From NCBI GenBank assembly GCA_042095135.1, contig JBELBV010000034.1, forward strand, positions 1 to 24,145: a stretch of DNA of 24,145 bases. Direction: 5' to 3'. Position 1 is the first letter of the stretch. Each line of letters opens with the position of its first letter. The DNA is from UA16 sp042095135. Lineage in GTDB: Bacteria; Bacteroidota; Bacteroidia; Flavobacteriales_D; Sanyastnellaceae. The notes beneath the pieces were generated by a model. That model saw only the letters and a list, made by a program, of their open reading frames with translations, was not told the origin of the DNA and did not search any database. The position numbers and the translations under genes were made by a program. This document shows, in pieces, positions 15,326 to 24,107 of the stretch.

Positions 15326-17218
15326 ATGAGACTTGATTCATTCGCCGCATATGAAGCCGCTTATACGGTGAGCGTCAAAAACCCCGAAAAATTCTGGGGA
15401 GACATCGCAAAGACATTCCTCTGGAAGCAACCCTTCACAGAGATCTGCGCATGGGATTTTGCAGGACCTGAGGTAAAATGGTTCAATGACGGCGTCTTGA
15501 ACATCACTGAAAACGTGCTCGACCGTCATTTGGAGGAAAACGGCAGCCGAACGGCCATCCTGTGGGAGCCGAATGACCCTGCGGACGAACGCCAATCCTT
15601 CACCTACCTGCAACTCCACGACGAAGTGTGCCAAGTGGCCAACGGCCTCAAAGCACAGGGAATCGGAAAAGGCGACCGTGTCGTGCTGTACATGCCCATG
15701 GTTCCCGAGCTGCTCTTTTCGGTACTGGCGTGTGCGCGCATCGGCGCCGTTCACAGCGTCGTATTCGCTGGATTTAGCGCACAGGCATTGGCCGATCGGA
15801 TTCAGGACGCCGGTGCCGTCGCCGTGTTGACCGCCGACGAAGTGCGCCGCGGGGCGAAACGGATTCCACTGAAGTCAGTGGTCGATGAGGCGCTAGAACA
15901 ATGCGACAGCGTGCGAACGGTGTGGATGTTTCCCTCCACAGGTGCGCCTGTGGAATGGACGGAAGGGCGGGACGTGCGCTGGAAGGAGGCCATTGATGGC
16001 ATGGCAACCGAATGCCCTGCGGAAGCCATGGCCGCCGAAGACCCCTTGTTCATCCTTTACACCTCTGGCTCGACCGGCAAGCCGAAGGGCGTCGTTCACA
16101 CACACGGTGGCTACATGGTTTACACGGCGTATTCGTTTGTCAACGTCTTCCAATACGACGCCAGCGCGGGCGATGTGTTTTGGTGCACCGCGGACATCGG
16201 TTGGATCACCGGTCACAGTTATCTTTCCTACGGACCCCTGCTGGCTGGAGCGACCCAGGTCATGTTCGAGGGCGTTCCCACCTTTCCCGATGTCGATCGG
16301 TTCTGGGAGGCGTGTGCCCACCACGGCGTCACGCATTTCTACACGGCACCGACCGCCATTCGGGCGTTGATGGCCCACGGCGATGAGCCCGTCAAGCGCC
16401 ATGACCTTTCGAAGCTGAAAGTCCTCGGCACCGTCGGCGAACCCATCAACGACGAAGCGTGGCATTGGTACCACCGGGTAGTAGGCCAGGAACAATGTCC
16501 TGTGGTGGATACCTTTTGGCAGACCGAAACGGGGGGCATCATGCTTTCCGGACTCGGCAGCCTGAGCCCCATGAAACCCGGGCATGCTGGGCTTCCCTTG
16601 CCGGGCATTCAGCCAGTCTTGCTCACGGCGGATGGCGACGAAATCACTGAGCCTGGCATCGAGGGCCACCTGTGTTTCAAGCACCCCTGGCCGAGCATCA
16701 TCCGGACCACCTATGGAGACCATGAACGGTGCCGACAAACGTATTTCGCCGCCCATCCCGGGCACTACTTCACCGGTGACGGCGCCAAACGCGACGCCGA
16801 CGGCATGATCCGGGTCATTGGACGGGTGGACGACGTTATCAACGTTTCAGGTCACCGGTTTGGCACCGCGGAAATCGAGGAGGCCATCAACCAGGCCAAC
16901 AACGTCGTTGAAAGCGCAGTGGTCGGCTTCCCCCATGAAATCAAAGGACAAGGCATTTGTGCCTTTGTTGTGGGCACCGATGCCATCGACGCTACTGTGG
17001 CCGAAGAAGCATCTGCATCTGTCGTTTCGGCGATTGGACGTGTGGCGCGACCGGATCGGGTCCTCGTCGTGCCCGGGTTGCCCAAAACCCGTTCCGGCAA
17101 AATCATGCGCCGCATCTTACGCAAAATCGCAGAAGGCCGCAGTTCCGAATTGGGTGATGTTTCCACCCTTCTCAATCCCGAGGTTGTCCCTCAATTGGTC
17201 GCCGCTTTTGAGGGCTAG
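15326..17218 (+). CDS. acs: Acetyl-CoA synthetase (AMP-forming)
   Basis: The enzyme activates acetate with ATP and CoA to acetyl-CoA, AMP and pyrophosphate in the cytoplasm, feeding acetate into the TCA/glyoxylate route. The 630-residue protein is complete, with the N-terminal ACS region (EKFWGDIAK, KWFNDGVLNITENVLDRHL) and the ATP-binding loop YTSGSTGKPKGV at 245-256. It also has DTFWQTETGG, FTGDGAKRD, GRVDDVINVSGHR and the C-terminal PKTRSGKIMRR, whose Lys592 is the conserved catalytic and acetylation-regulated lysine. No other ATG lies near the start. A 5/6 -7-like element TACCTTTC (15313-15320) ends only 5 bp before the ATG. It converges on the small membrane gene at 17226 with 7 bp between stops. 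Confidence 0.96.
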   Translation: MRLDSFAAYEAAYTVSVKNPEKFWGDIAKTFLWKQPFTEICAWDFAGPEVKWFNDGVLNITENVLDRHLEENGSRTAILWEPNDPADERQSFTYLQLHDEVCQVANGLKAQGIGKGDRVVLYMPMVPELLFSVLACARIGAVHSVVFAGFSAQALADRIQDAGAVAVLTADEVRRGAKRIPLKSVVDEALEQCDSVRTVWMFPSTGAPVEWTEGRDVRWKEAIDGMATECPAEAMAAEDPLFILYTSGSTGKPKGVVHTHGGYMVYTAYSFVNVFQYDASAGDVFWCTADIGWITGHSYLSYGPLLAGATQVMFEGVPTFPDVDRFWEACAHHGVTHFYTAPTAIRALMAHGDEPVKRHDLSKLKVLGTVGEPINDEAWHWYHRVVGQEQCPVVDTFWQTETGGIMLSGLGSLSPMKPGHAGLPLPGIQPVLLTADGDEITEPGIEGHLCFKHPWPSIIRTTYGDHERCRQTYFAAHPGHYFTGDGAKRDADGMIRVIGRVDDVINVSGHRFGTAEIEEAINQANNVVESAVVGFPHEIKGQGICAFVVGTDAIDATVAEEASASVVSAIGRVARPDRVLVVPGLPKTRSGKIMRRILRKIAEGRSSELGDVSTLLNPEVVPQLVAAFEG

Positions 17219-17225
17219 TGTCCAC

Positions 17226-17660
17226 TCAGCGCTGCAACAAACGCCCAGCCAAATAAGCTGCTGGAACGTAGCCGAGCGCATCCACCACAGATAACCAGAG
17301 TGGCGTTCCCAGTTGGATGGAGTTCATGATGCCTCCGATGAAGAACCAAATGCCCATGGTCCAAACAGGCCACATGGGCCGCATGCCACTTTCTTCAGAT
17401 GGTGCAGCGACCAACATACCAACGGCCGCCCCAGCAGCCGTCCCCAACCAATGGACCACCGTTGCTGCGAGCATCGTAGTCATGCTGAGTCCCGCCATCC
17501 AGGCTTGAAATTCTTCCCGCGACGCGGTGGAAGCCGGCATGGTCTCTTCGGGCCAAATTTTCATGTGCAGGTCGTGCAAAATGAACATGGTCGCGCTGCC
17601 CACTACAAAGGCGGCTACGACGGCGAGGATGTTGCGCAAGTGTCTCATGAAAGTAAACAT
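17226..17660 (-). CDS. Small four-helix membrane protein of unknown function
   Basis: The 144-residue protein has four predicted membrane helices (about 9-28, 57-85, 95-114 and 119-141) and one polar loop (about 30-55, with PEETMPASTASREEFQAWM). No recognised motif is present. A second in-frame ATG at 17648 (MRHLRNIL) is an equally good start. It is divergent from the SulP gene (54 bp between start codons) and convergent with acs. The - strand frame is favoured because its hydrophobic pattern is orderly, whereas the + strand reading is His/Arg-rich. I do not recognise the family. Confidence 0.75.
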   Translation of the reverse strand: MFTFMRHLRNILAVVAAFVVGSATMFILHDLHMKIWPEETMPASTASREEFQAWMAGLSMTTMLAATVVHWLGTAAGAAVGMLVAAPSEESGMRPMWPVWTMGIWFFIGGIMNSIQLGTPLWLSVVDALGYVPAAYLAGRLLQR

Positions 17661-17681
17661 AAGGATGTCGAAGCGAAGGAG

Positions 17682-17689
17682 TACATTTG
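17682..17689 (+). promoter_or_regulatory. -7 promoter element of the SulP gene
   Basis: TACATTTG is a full match to the Bacteroidota -7 consensus TAnnTTTG, 24 bp upstream of the SulP ATG at 17714. That predicts transcription starting near 17696 and an untranslated leader of about 18 nt. No clear TTTG is seen at the -33 position. A 6-bp dyad, GAAGCG (17670-17675) and CGCTTC (17691-17696), flanks it. Confidence 0.5.
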
Positions 17690-17713
17690 CCGCTTCTTTT
17701 TGAGACCCCTTTC

Positions 17714-19237
17714 ATGCTCCTTTCTCTTTTTGACTTCCGCCAGACGGTGAATTACCGCCTTGAAATCTTGAGCGGCCTGACCGTTGCGATGGCCCTCATT
17801 CCGGAAGCCGTAGCCTTTGCCCTCATTGCGGGATTGAGTCCGCTAACCGGACTGTATGCTGCCTTTGTGGTTGGGCTTGTGGCCAGTGTCTTAGGCGGTC
17901 GACCGGGCATGATCAGCGGAGCCACGGGGGCCGTTGCCGTTGTGCTCGCCGCGCTAGTGGTTACCCACAGCCCCGATTACATTTTCGCCACAGTCATCCT
18001 CGCCGGTCTGCTCCAAGCTGCCGCCGGATTTTTGCGGCTGGGTAAACTCATGCGCTTGGTACCGCAGCCTGTAATTTTTGGATTCGTCAACGGATTGGCC
18101 ATCATCATCGGCGGCAGCCAAATCGAGCAATTCAAAACCGAAGGCGGCGCGTGGCTTTACGGGGAGGAATTGGGAGTATTCGTTGGGCTGACCTTGGTCT
18201 CCATGGCCATCATTGCCTTTCTGCCGCGCCTCACCAAACAAATTCCTGCAGGGCTCACGGCCATCTTGGTCGTCTTCGGCATCACGGCAGCTTTGGGGTT
18301 GGACACGAAAACGGTCGGCGACATGGCATCGATTCAAGGCGGCTTCCCTCCCTTTCACATTCCGGACGTTCCGTTCACATTCGAAACGCTTCAGATCATC
18401 TTCCCTTATGCGGCTATCGTTGCCGGCGTAGGGCTCATTGAAAGCTTGCTCACCTTGAACATCTTGGACGAAATCACTGGAACGAGAGGCCGAGGGAACC
18501 GCGAATGCGTGGCCCAAGGCGCGGCGAACATCTTCAGTGGATTCTTCAGTGGCATGGGCGGTTGCGCGATGATTGGACAGAGCTTGATCAACGTGAGCTC
18601 CGGAGCCCGGGCTCGGTTGAGCGGCATTTTCGCTTCCATCATGCTCCTGGTCTTCATTTTGTTTGGAGCGCCGCTGATTGAGCGCCTTCCGATGGCAGCG
18701 TTGACAGGTCTGATGATCATGGTGGCCGTGGGAACCTTTGAGTGGGCCTCCCTTCGCACCTTCCGACGCATGCCCACATCGGATGTCATCATCATGGTAC
18801 TCGTTACCGTGGTAACCGCTGTGCTGCACAACCTGGCACTGGCGGTCTTGCTTGGTGTGGTCGTTGCCGCTTTGATTTTTGCCTGGGATAACGCCATCCG
18901 CATCCGTGCACGGAAGCACGTAGACGAGAAGGGATGGAAACACTATGAATTGTACGGTCCACTGTTCTTCGGCTCTACGACCGTCTTTGCGGAAAAATTC
19001 GACGTAGAAGGAGATCCGGAACACGTGGTGCTGGACTTTGGCGAAAGCCGAATCGTGGACATGTCGGCCATTGAAGCCGTCAATCGCATCACGGCCCGTT
19101 ACGCTGAGGCCAACAAAAAAGTCCACCTGCGGCACCTGAGCGAAGACTGCAGGCAGTTGCTGGACAAGGCCGACGCAATCATCGAAGTCAATCATTTCGA
19201 AGATCCCACGTACAAGGTGGTGAGCGACCAAAAGTGA
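17714..19237 (+). CDS. SulP-family anion transporter with C-terminal STAS domain
   Basis: SulP (SLC26-type) transporters carry sulfate, bicarbonate or other anions across the inner membrane. I use the ATG at 17714 (507 residues); an upstream in-frame TTG at 17687 lies inside the putative promoter. The N-terminal SulP signature is present (EILSGLTVAMALIPEAVAFA, then GLSPLTGLYAAFV, and GATGAVAVV in the TM3 region). About 10-14 hydrophobic segments follow to near residue 395, and a cytoplasmic STAS domain (about 410-500) has VVLDFGESRIVDMSAIEAV with the conserved serine. The substrate cannot be decided: no carbonic anhydrase or sulfate-assimilation gene is adjacent. The gene is 40 bp ahead of the CotH gene. 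Confidence 0.92.
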   Translation: MLLSLFDFRQTVNYRLEILSGLTVAMALIPEAVAFALIAGLSPLTGLYAAFVVGLVASVLGGRPGMISGATGAVAVVLAALVVTHSPDYIFATVILAGLLQAAAGFLRLGKLMRLVPQPVIFGFVNGLAIIIGGSQIEQFKTEGGAWLYGEELGVFVGLTLVSMAIIAFLPRLTKQIPAGLTAILVVFGITAALGLDTKTVGDMASIQGGFPPFHIPDVPFTFETLQIIFPYAAIVAGVGLIESLLTLNILDEITGTRGRGNRECVAQGAANIFSGFFSGMGGCAMIGQSLINVSSGARARLSGIFASIMLLVFILFGAPLIERLPMAALTGLMIMVAVGTFEWASLRTFRRMPTSDVIIMVLVTVVTAVLHNLALAVLLGVVVAALIFAWDNAIRIRARKHVDEKGWKHYELYGPLFFGSTTVFAEKFDVEGDPEHVVLDFGESRIVDMSAIEAVNRITARYAEANKKVHLRHLSEDCRQLLDKADAIIEVNHFEDPTYKVVSDQK

Positions 19238-19277
19238 AGGAATCCCCTTTGTCCTCAGAATCCAGTAGCTTTATCGA

Positions 19278-21176
19278 ATGAGCGCTCGATTCCATTTGGT
19301 CATCTCCCTTTTCTTTCTCGGTATATGCTTCCTCGGAAGAGCACAGAGCATTACCACCCACGACCCACAGCTACTCTACGATGGCTCCGGAAGTCTGTAC
19401 GATGGACAGATTCTGCGGGCGATGAACGTCACGTTCGAAGATGACAACTACCACGAAACCCTGGTTGACGCATTTTTCAATAACCCATCGCTCCGGATTC
19501 CTGCCACGGTAGAAGTCGACGGGGTGGCGTTGGACAGTGTTGGCGCCCGGTACAAAGGCAATTCCACATTCTGCCTGCCCTACGACGAAGGCAGTGTCAA
19601 GGTTCCCTATAATTTGGATTTCAACTACTGGATTGCCGGTCAAGATTTGCTCGGTTACAACAAGGTGAAATTGGCCAATGCGTGGTTGGACCCAACCTAC
19701 TGCAAGGAATACGCCGCCAGCCGCATCTACCGAAATTACATGCCGACGCCGGAAATAAACCTCATCAAGCTTTACACGCAAGGGAATTACACGGGGCTCT
19801 ATGTGAATACAGAAAGCATCAACCGTCAATTCCTGAACAAGCACTTTGATGAAAACGACGGGGTCCTGTTCAAGTGCGACGGTGCCGGTGTGTTTTGCGA
19901 TGAAAACGGGGACGGAACGGAAGGCGGCATCCCGAATTTGCGCTACCTCGGACCTGACAGCGCACTCTATTTCGATAGTTATACCATCAAATCAGATGAC
20001 GGCTGGGCCGAATTGCTCAACCTCATTCAGACCCTCGAATTCAATCCAGCGGAACTGGACGAAGTGCTCAACATCGATCGCGTTTTATGGGCCATGGCAG
20101 CCAATACCGTGGTGAGCAATCTGGATACCTACAACGGTTACTATGTCCACAACTACTACCTCTACCTCGACGAAGAGGGACGGTTTCAAATGATTCCGTG
20201 GGATTTGGACAACGCATTCATTGGCGCCATCATGGGGTGGAGTTACTGGAGTCCAAATGACGTGTACCACTTCGATCCATTTTTCACCGGAAATGGCGCA
20301 GCCTGGGACTCCCGTCCCCTCACGGAATACCTGTTCGGCCAAACAGCATACAGGCAACTCTATTTGGCACACATCCGCACCATCATGAGCGAATCCATGG
20401 GAATGGATGGAATTCAGCAAACCGTCAGCGATATGCAAGGCCTGATTGTTGATGCGGCATCAGAAGACAACAACAGCCTGTTTCCCATGTCATTTTTCTC
20501 GACCAACGTCAACAATGCATTTTGGGCCGATTGGGGGTTTGGCGGGATTCTTAGTACGGTTGAAGCACGCATGGACTTCCTCGCATCGCACCCCGAAATC
20601 AACGTCTCAACACCCCTTCTCGCCGATGCATCGGCTGTCAATGGAGTGCTCGAGGTGTCAGCGATGAATGCAGAATCGGTTGAACTCTTGTGGACAAATG
20701 CACCATACGCGGGAGGTTTCGAATCGGCTGCCTTGAATGACGCTGGGATGAATGGAGATGCCACTGCAGGAGATGGGATTTACTCGTTGCAATTGCCCCC
20801 AGCTGCTGAGCCTGGATTTTTCTTCTACTTCAGAGCTCAAAACTCAGAAGGAATCAAATTGCTGCCTGAGCGAGCCGAATACGAGTACTTCATTTATGAA
20901 GGGGCGGTTGGCATAAGTGACGAAGACAATCCCTTAGCATTTTCAGAAGGCGCAAACGACTGGACACTTGCACCCAACCCCACCTCTGCCTCCTTTGGAA
21001 TTTTGAATTGTGCCCAGCGCACCCCGGTTGTCGTTATGGATACGCAAGGGCGCACAATCCACAACTCAAATTGGGATGGACTCGCCATTTCAACTGCACA
21101 CTGGAAGCGCGGTATTTATTTTGTGCGCTTGGGTGAAAACGACGCTTCTTCTGTTCAGCGCCTGATTGTTCAATAA
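19278..21176 (+). CDS. CotH-kinase family protein, T9SS-secreted
   Basis: CotH proteins are atypical secreted kinases, first known from spore coats, that phosphorylate proteins outside the cytoplasm. The 632-residue protein has a signal peptide (to about 23, LGRAQS). Its CotH domain (about 45-440) includes RYKGNST with Lys93, LYVNTESIN with Glu179, SNLDTYNGYYVHNYYLY with Asp283 and His291, and MIPWDLDNAF with Asp309 and Asp311. These fit the family's nucleotide- and metal-binding residues. An Ig-like beta region (about 445-540) follows, then a type A T9SS tail (LAPNPTSASFG to the end, RGIYFVRL). It is the first gene of a tight unit, with the next gene 11 bp downstream. Whether it phosphorylates protein or another target is unknown. 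Confidence 0.9.
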   Translation: MSARFHLVISLFFLGICFLGRAQSITTHDPQLLYDGSGSLYDGQILRAMNVTFEDDNYHETLVDAFFNNPSLRIPATVEVDGVALDSVGARYKGNSTFCLPYDEGSVKVPYNLDFNYWIAGQDLLGYNKVKLANAWLDPTYCKEYAASRIYRNYMPTPEINLIKLYTQGNYTGLYVNTESINRQFLNKHFDENDGVLFKCDGAGVFCDENGDGTEGGIPNLRYLGPDSALYFDSYTIKSDDGWAELLNLIQTLEFNPAELDEVLNIDRVLWAMAANTVVSNLDTYNGYYVHNYYLYLDEEGRFQMIPWDLDNAFIGAIMGWSYWSPNDVYHFDPFFTGNGAAWDSRPLTEYLFGQTAYRQLYLAHIRTIMSESMGMDGIQQTVSDMQGLIVDAASEDNNSLFPMSFFSTNVNNAFWADWGFGGILSTVEARMDFLASHPEINVSTPLLADASAVNGVLEVSAMNAESVELLWTNAPYAGGFESAALNDAGMNGDATAGDGIYSLQLPPAAEPGFFFYFRAQNSEGIKLLPERAEYEYFIYEGAVGISDEDNPLAFSEGANDWTLAPNPTSASFGILNCAQRTPVVVMDTQGRTIHNSNWDGLAISTAHWKRGIYFVRLGENDASSVQRLIVQ

Positions 21177-21187
21177 CCCTTACTGCC

Positions 21188-23053
21188 ATGATTCGATCCT
21201 TTCTTCTTTCTCTTGGATTCGTCCTGAGCATTGCTTCTTTGTGGAGCCAGGATGGTGACCACCGCATTCTAATTATCGGGATTGATGGAGCCCGCCCCGA
21301 TTGCATCGACGCCGCTAACACGCCTGAGTTGGATGCCTTGTTCGCCAATGGCATCTTCAGCCCCGACGCACTGAACAACGATATCACCTACAGCGGACCG
21401 GGCTGGTCGGCCATGGTATGCGGGGCTTGGTCCGACGCGCACGGGGTCACCAACAACAACTTTACCGGAAGCAACTATGCAGCATATCCGTCGTTTTTGA
21501 AGCGCTTGGAGACTGCGAATCCCAATTTGAACACCTACTCCATCTGCCATTGGTCACCCATCAACGATTACATCCAAGGTGACGATGTAGATGAAGCCAT
21601 TAACACCACGAGCGATCAGATGGTCAGCGACGCGGCGGTGGCCATTTTAGAAAGCGGAAACCCCCACGCGATGTTCCTGCATTTTGACGACGTCGATGTC
21701 GCTGGACACGGCAACGGGTTCAATGCGGGAGCGGCTGCGTACATGAACGCCATCGAAGCCGTCGATGAACAGGTGGGCGAGGTCATGACTGCGTTGACGA
21801 ACCGTCCTAATTTCACAGAGGAGAATTGGCTGATCATCAGCTCAACGGACCACGGCGGCATCGGCTATGGCCACGGTGGAACGTCCATTGAGGAGCAAAC
21901 CATCTTTTTCAGTGCCAGTGGGCTGTCGGTCGATCCCGAACTCGTGGTCAAGGACACCCTCGAGATCCTACCCCCACCTGAGAACTGTGTGGCACCTGGC
22001 GCGGCCGAACTGCAATTTGAAGGGAACGGCGACGCGGTGCACATCGCGGAGAATCCCCTGCTGTCCCTTGGCGCCGATCAAGATTTCACCATCGAAGTGC
22101 GCATCCGTACGGAGGCCTCGCCCGACGTTTCCATCGTTGGCAACAAGGACTGGGATTCCGGGCTCAACCCCGGCTTTGTCTTCTCCTTCGAATACCCCAA
22201 CGGACCGGCTTGGAAGGTCAATATTGGAGACGGAGACAACCGAGCCGATGCCAACGGGGCCGCCGGAGTTTCGGACGGGCAATGGCACACGTTGTCGTGC
22301 TCGTTTGACCGAGACGGCTCTATGCGCCTCTACACTGACGGAGTCTTCTCCGCAGAAGAAGACATCAGCGGCATCGGCAACCTCGATGTGGGGGAAGGCT
22401 GGTATTTTGGCTCAGACATCGACGGCGGGTACAGCTACACGGGCGCCATTGCTGAAGTTCGATTCTGGCACGGCGTCTTGGACGACGCCACCATCCTCGA
22501 CTGGCACTGCAGTCCCCTGGACAATGCGCATCCCCATTGGGATGACCTCAAAGGCCACTGGGGGTTAACGGAAGGCGAAGGCAATGCAGTCGACAATGCT
22601 GCGAGCGAGCAATTGGACGGGACACTGGACGGAGCACAGTGGCAGAATCCAGAATCATTGATTCTATTTGATTACAGCAACACTCCGCGAATTGTAGACG
22701 TCGCTGTCACGGCGATGGACCACATGTGTTTACCCATTGAGGAAGCATGGAACTTGAGTGGGATCTCTTGGGCAGAAGGGTGCAATAGCGCTGAGATCTT
22801 TGATCAGGACCGGTGTTTCATCGACGCGAAAATCTACCCCAATCCTGGAGGCCAATCCTTTCAGATTACCGGCATCACACCCCAAGCTGCGGTCGAAGTA
22901 TTTCATCCCAACGGCAAATGCATTCACAAGGTGCGTCCTGGAGCGGCATCAGGGCACATTACTCCCGGTGCCAACGAAAACGGAATGTACCTCATTCGCT
23001 TGGTGGATGGCGAAAAGCAACGCACGTTGAGGTGGATAAAGCATGAAGAGTAA
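21188..23053 (+). CDS. Alkaline-phosphatase-superfamily phosphodiesterase with embedded LamG domain, T9SS-secreted
   Basis: The 621-residue protein has a signal peptide (to about 20, LWSQ) and a type I phosphodiesterase/nucleotide pyrophosphatase-like fold. Metal and catalytic residues are visible: Asp33 (IGIDGARPD), probable nucleophile Ser74 (GPGWSAM), Asp170 and His174 (DVAGHG), Asp221-His222 (STDHGG) and His229 (GHGG). A LamG/concanavalin-like domain (about 272-485) follows EEQTIFFSASG. The typical closing element of the phosphodiesterase fold (NTPRIVDVAVTAMDHMCLP, then WNLSG) appears only after it, at about 498-525. A type A T9SS tail begins at IYPNPGGQSF. It would cleave a phosphomonoester or phosphodiester outside the cell; the substrate is unknown. 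It starts 11 bp after the CotH gene and overlaps the next gene by 11 bp. Confidence 0.88.
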   Translation: MIRSFLLSLGFVLSIASLWSQDGDHRILIIGIDGARPDCIDAANTPELDALFANGIFSPDALNNDITYSGPGWSAMVCGAWSDAHGVTNNNFTGSNYAAYPSFLKRLETANPNLNTYSICHWSPINDYIQGDDVDEAINTTSDQMVSDAAVAILESGNPHAMFLHFDDVDVAGHGNGFNAGAAAYMNAIEAVDEQVGEVMTALTNRPNFTEENWLIISSTDHGGIGYGHGGTSIEEQTIFFSASGLSVDPELVVKDTLEILPPPENCVAPGAAELQFEGNGDAVHIAENPLLSLGADQDFTIEVRIRTEASPDVSIVGNKDWDSGLNPGFVFSFEYPNGPAWKVNIGDGDNRADANGAAGVSDGQWHTLSCSFDRDGSMRLYTDGVFSAEEDISGIGNLDVGEGWYFGSDIDGGYSYTGAIAEVRFWHGVLDDATILDWHCSPLDNAHPHWDDLKGHWGLTEGEGNAVDNAASEQLDGTLDGAQWQNPESLILFDYSNTPRIVDVAVTAMDHMCLPIEEAWNLSGISWAEGCNSAEIFDQDRCFIDAKIYPNPGGQSFQITGITPQAAVEVFHPNGKCIHKVRPGAASGHITPGANENGMYLIRLVDGEKQRTLRWIKHEE

Positions 23054-24104
23054 CAAGCTCATCTCTAAAAAGAAAGTACCCTTCCCGGTCACGCCGTCCT
23101 TGCAGCAGTATTTGGATGAGCATGACCGGTCGATCGAGATTCCAGTATCGTACGATGACCTGTTGCGGTTTGAGGGAAGCGTCCCGATTATAGATGGCAA
23201 TGAGGAGGACACGCTGTGGGTCGATTGCATCTACAGCACGTCGGACAGCGACGAGCTCGTCCTAAACCTGAAGCGGCTGTATTCCATCCTACATGCCGAC
23301 GGCAGCGACACCATCCTGCCGTTCATCACAGTGGACAGCATCGCGTTTTGCACCTTCGGGAACACCAAGCCATTCCGGGTGAAGGTTCGAAACGTCATCA
23401 ACGACAATTACATTTTCCTGTACATCAAGAAATGCGATGCTTCCCGCATCTACGGGCTGGAATTGGAACAGCTCTTGTCACCGAACCGCATCAATTTCCT
23501 GGTTTACCGGAACACCCTCATCGAGGAGCACATCGTCGGCATCCCGGGTGACGTTTTCATTGCACAGCGCCTCTCGTCAATGTCCATGCAGGACAAACGC
23601 GCGCTTGCCAAGGAGTACATCAAATTCAACGAGCGCTGTTTCCTACGGTTGCTGGGCGACATGCGGTCGTATAACTACGTGGTGGTCATCACACAGGATT
23701 TTGACCGCATCCAATACCGCCTGCGCGCCATTGATTTCGATCAGCAGAGTTACGAAGGGGATGCACGGGTTTACAAGCCGGAATGCCTGCCCGAAAACGA
23801 CAGGTTGACGCATATGACACGCGACGTGCTCCCGGCGGAGTCGGTGGATCAATACGTCAAGGAAGAGCGCTCCTTATTGGCGAAACGCGCCGCGAGCGAA
23901 GGCCAGCGCCTGCATGATCTACTGGCTTGCATGAAAGAAGACCACATCTCCGTGGAGGGCAAAATCGACGAGCTCAAAGGCGAGCTGTTCAGCCTGACTG
24001 GGGATGTCAACTTCAAGAAGGCCCCCAACATGGGCGCAGTCTTGCAGGCAGCATTGGACTTCGTTCGCCGCAACTACAAAAGCGAGAATCCGTTCATTCG
24101 GTGA
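23043..24104 (+). CDS. Unrecognised cytoplasmic protein with kinase-fold-like residues
   Basis: The 353-residue protein has no signal peptide or membrane helix and starts inside the end of the phosphodiesterase gene (11-bp overlap), suggesting translational coupling. I do not recognise the family. The pattern GDMRSYN (Asp206, Asn211) followed by AIDFDQQ (Asp231) resembles the D-x4-N catalytic loop and DFG-like metal site of kinase-like folds, with an inserted hairpin between them. Upstream, IFLYIKK (Lys129/130) and GLELEQLL (Glu140) could be the lysine and helix-C glutamate. The C-terminal part (about 265-345) is mainly helical. The spacing is unusual, so this is a structural guess, not an assignment. 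The next gene on the opposite strand ends 3 bp away. Confidence 0.85.
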   Translation: MKSNKLISKKKVPFPVTPSLQQYLDEHDRSIEIPVSYDDLLRFEGSVPIIDGNEEDTLWVDCIYSTSDSDELVLNLKRLYSILHADGSDTILPFITVDSIAFCTFGNTKPFRVKVRNVINDNYIFLYIKKCDASRIYGLELEQLLSPNRINFLVYRNTLIEEHIVGIPGDVFIAQRLSSMSMQDKRALAKEYIKFNERCFLRLLGDMRSYNYVVVITQDFDRIQYRLRAIDFDQQSYEGDARVYKPECLPENDRLTHMTRDVLPAESVDQYVKEERSLLAKRAASEGQRLHDLLACMKEDHISVEGKIDELKGELFSLTGDVNFKKAPNMGAVLQAALDFVRRNYKSENPFIR

Positions 24105-24107
24105 TGC

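Noticed and set aside
15063..15329. + strand open frame of 88 codons before acs
   Set aside because: It overlaps the acs start and reads as an irregular hydrophobic shadow. The - strand small protein is more convincing.
15893..16765. - strand open frame (290 codons) opposite acs
   Set aside because: It is a shadow of the acetyl-CoA synthetase gene in GC-rich sequence, with no recognisable domain.
17670..17696. 6-bp dyad GAAGCG / CGCTTC around the SulP -7 element
   Set aside because: The arms are short and the 15-bp spacer is wide. It is easily expected by chance, so I noted it only in the promoter entry.
17954..19231. Long - strand open frame (425 codons) opposite the SulP gene
   Set aside because: It is fully antisense to a convincing transporter and has the His/Gln/Asp-rich composition of a shadow frame.
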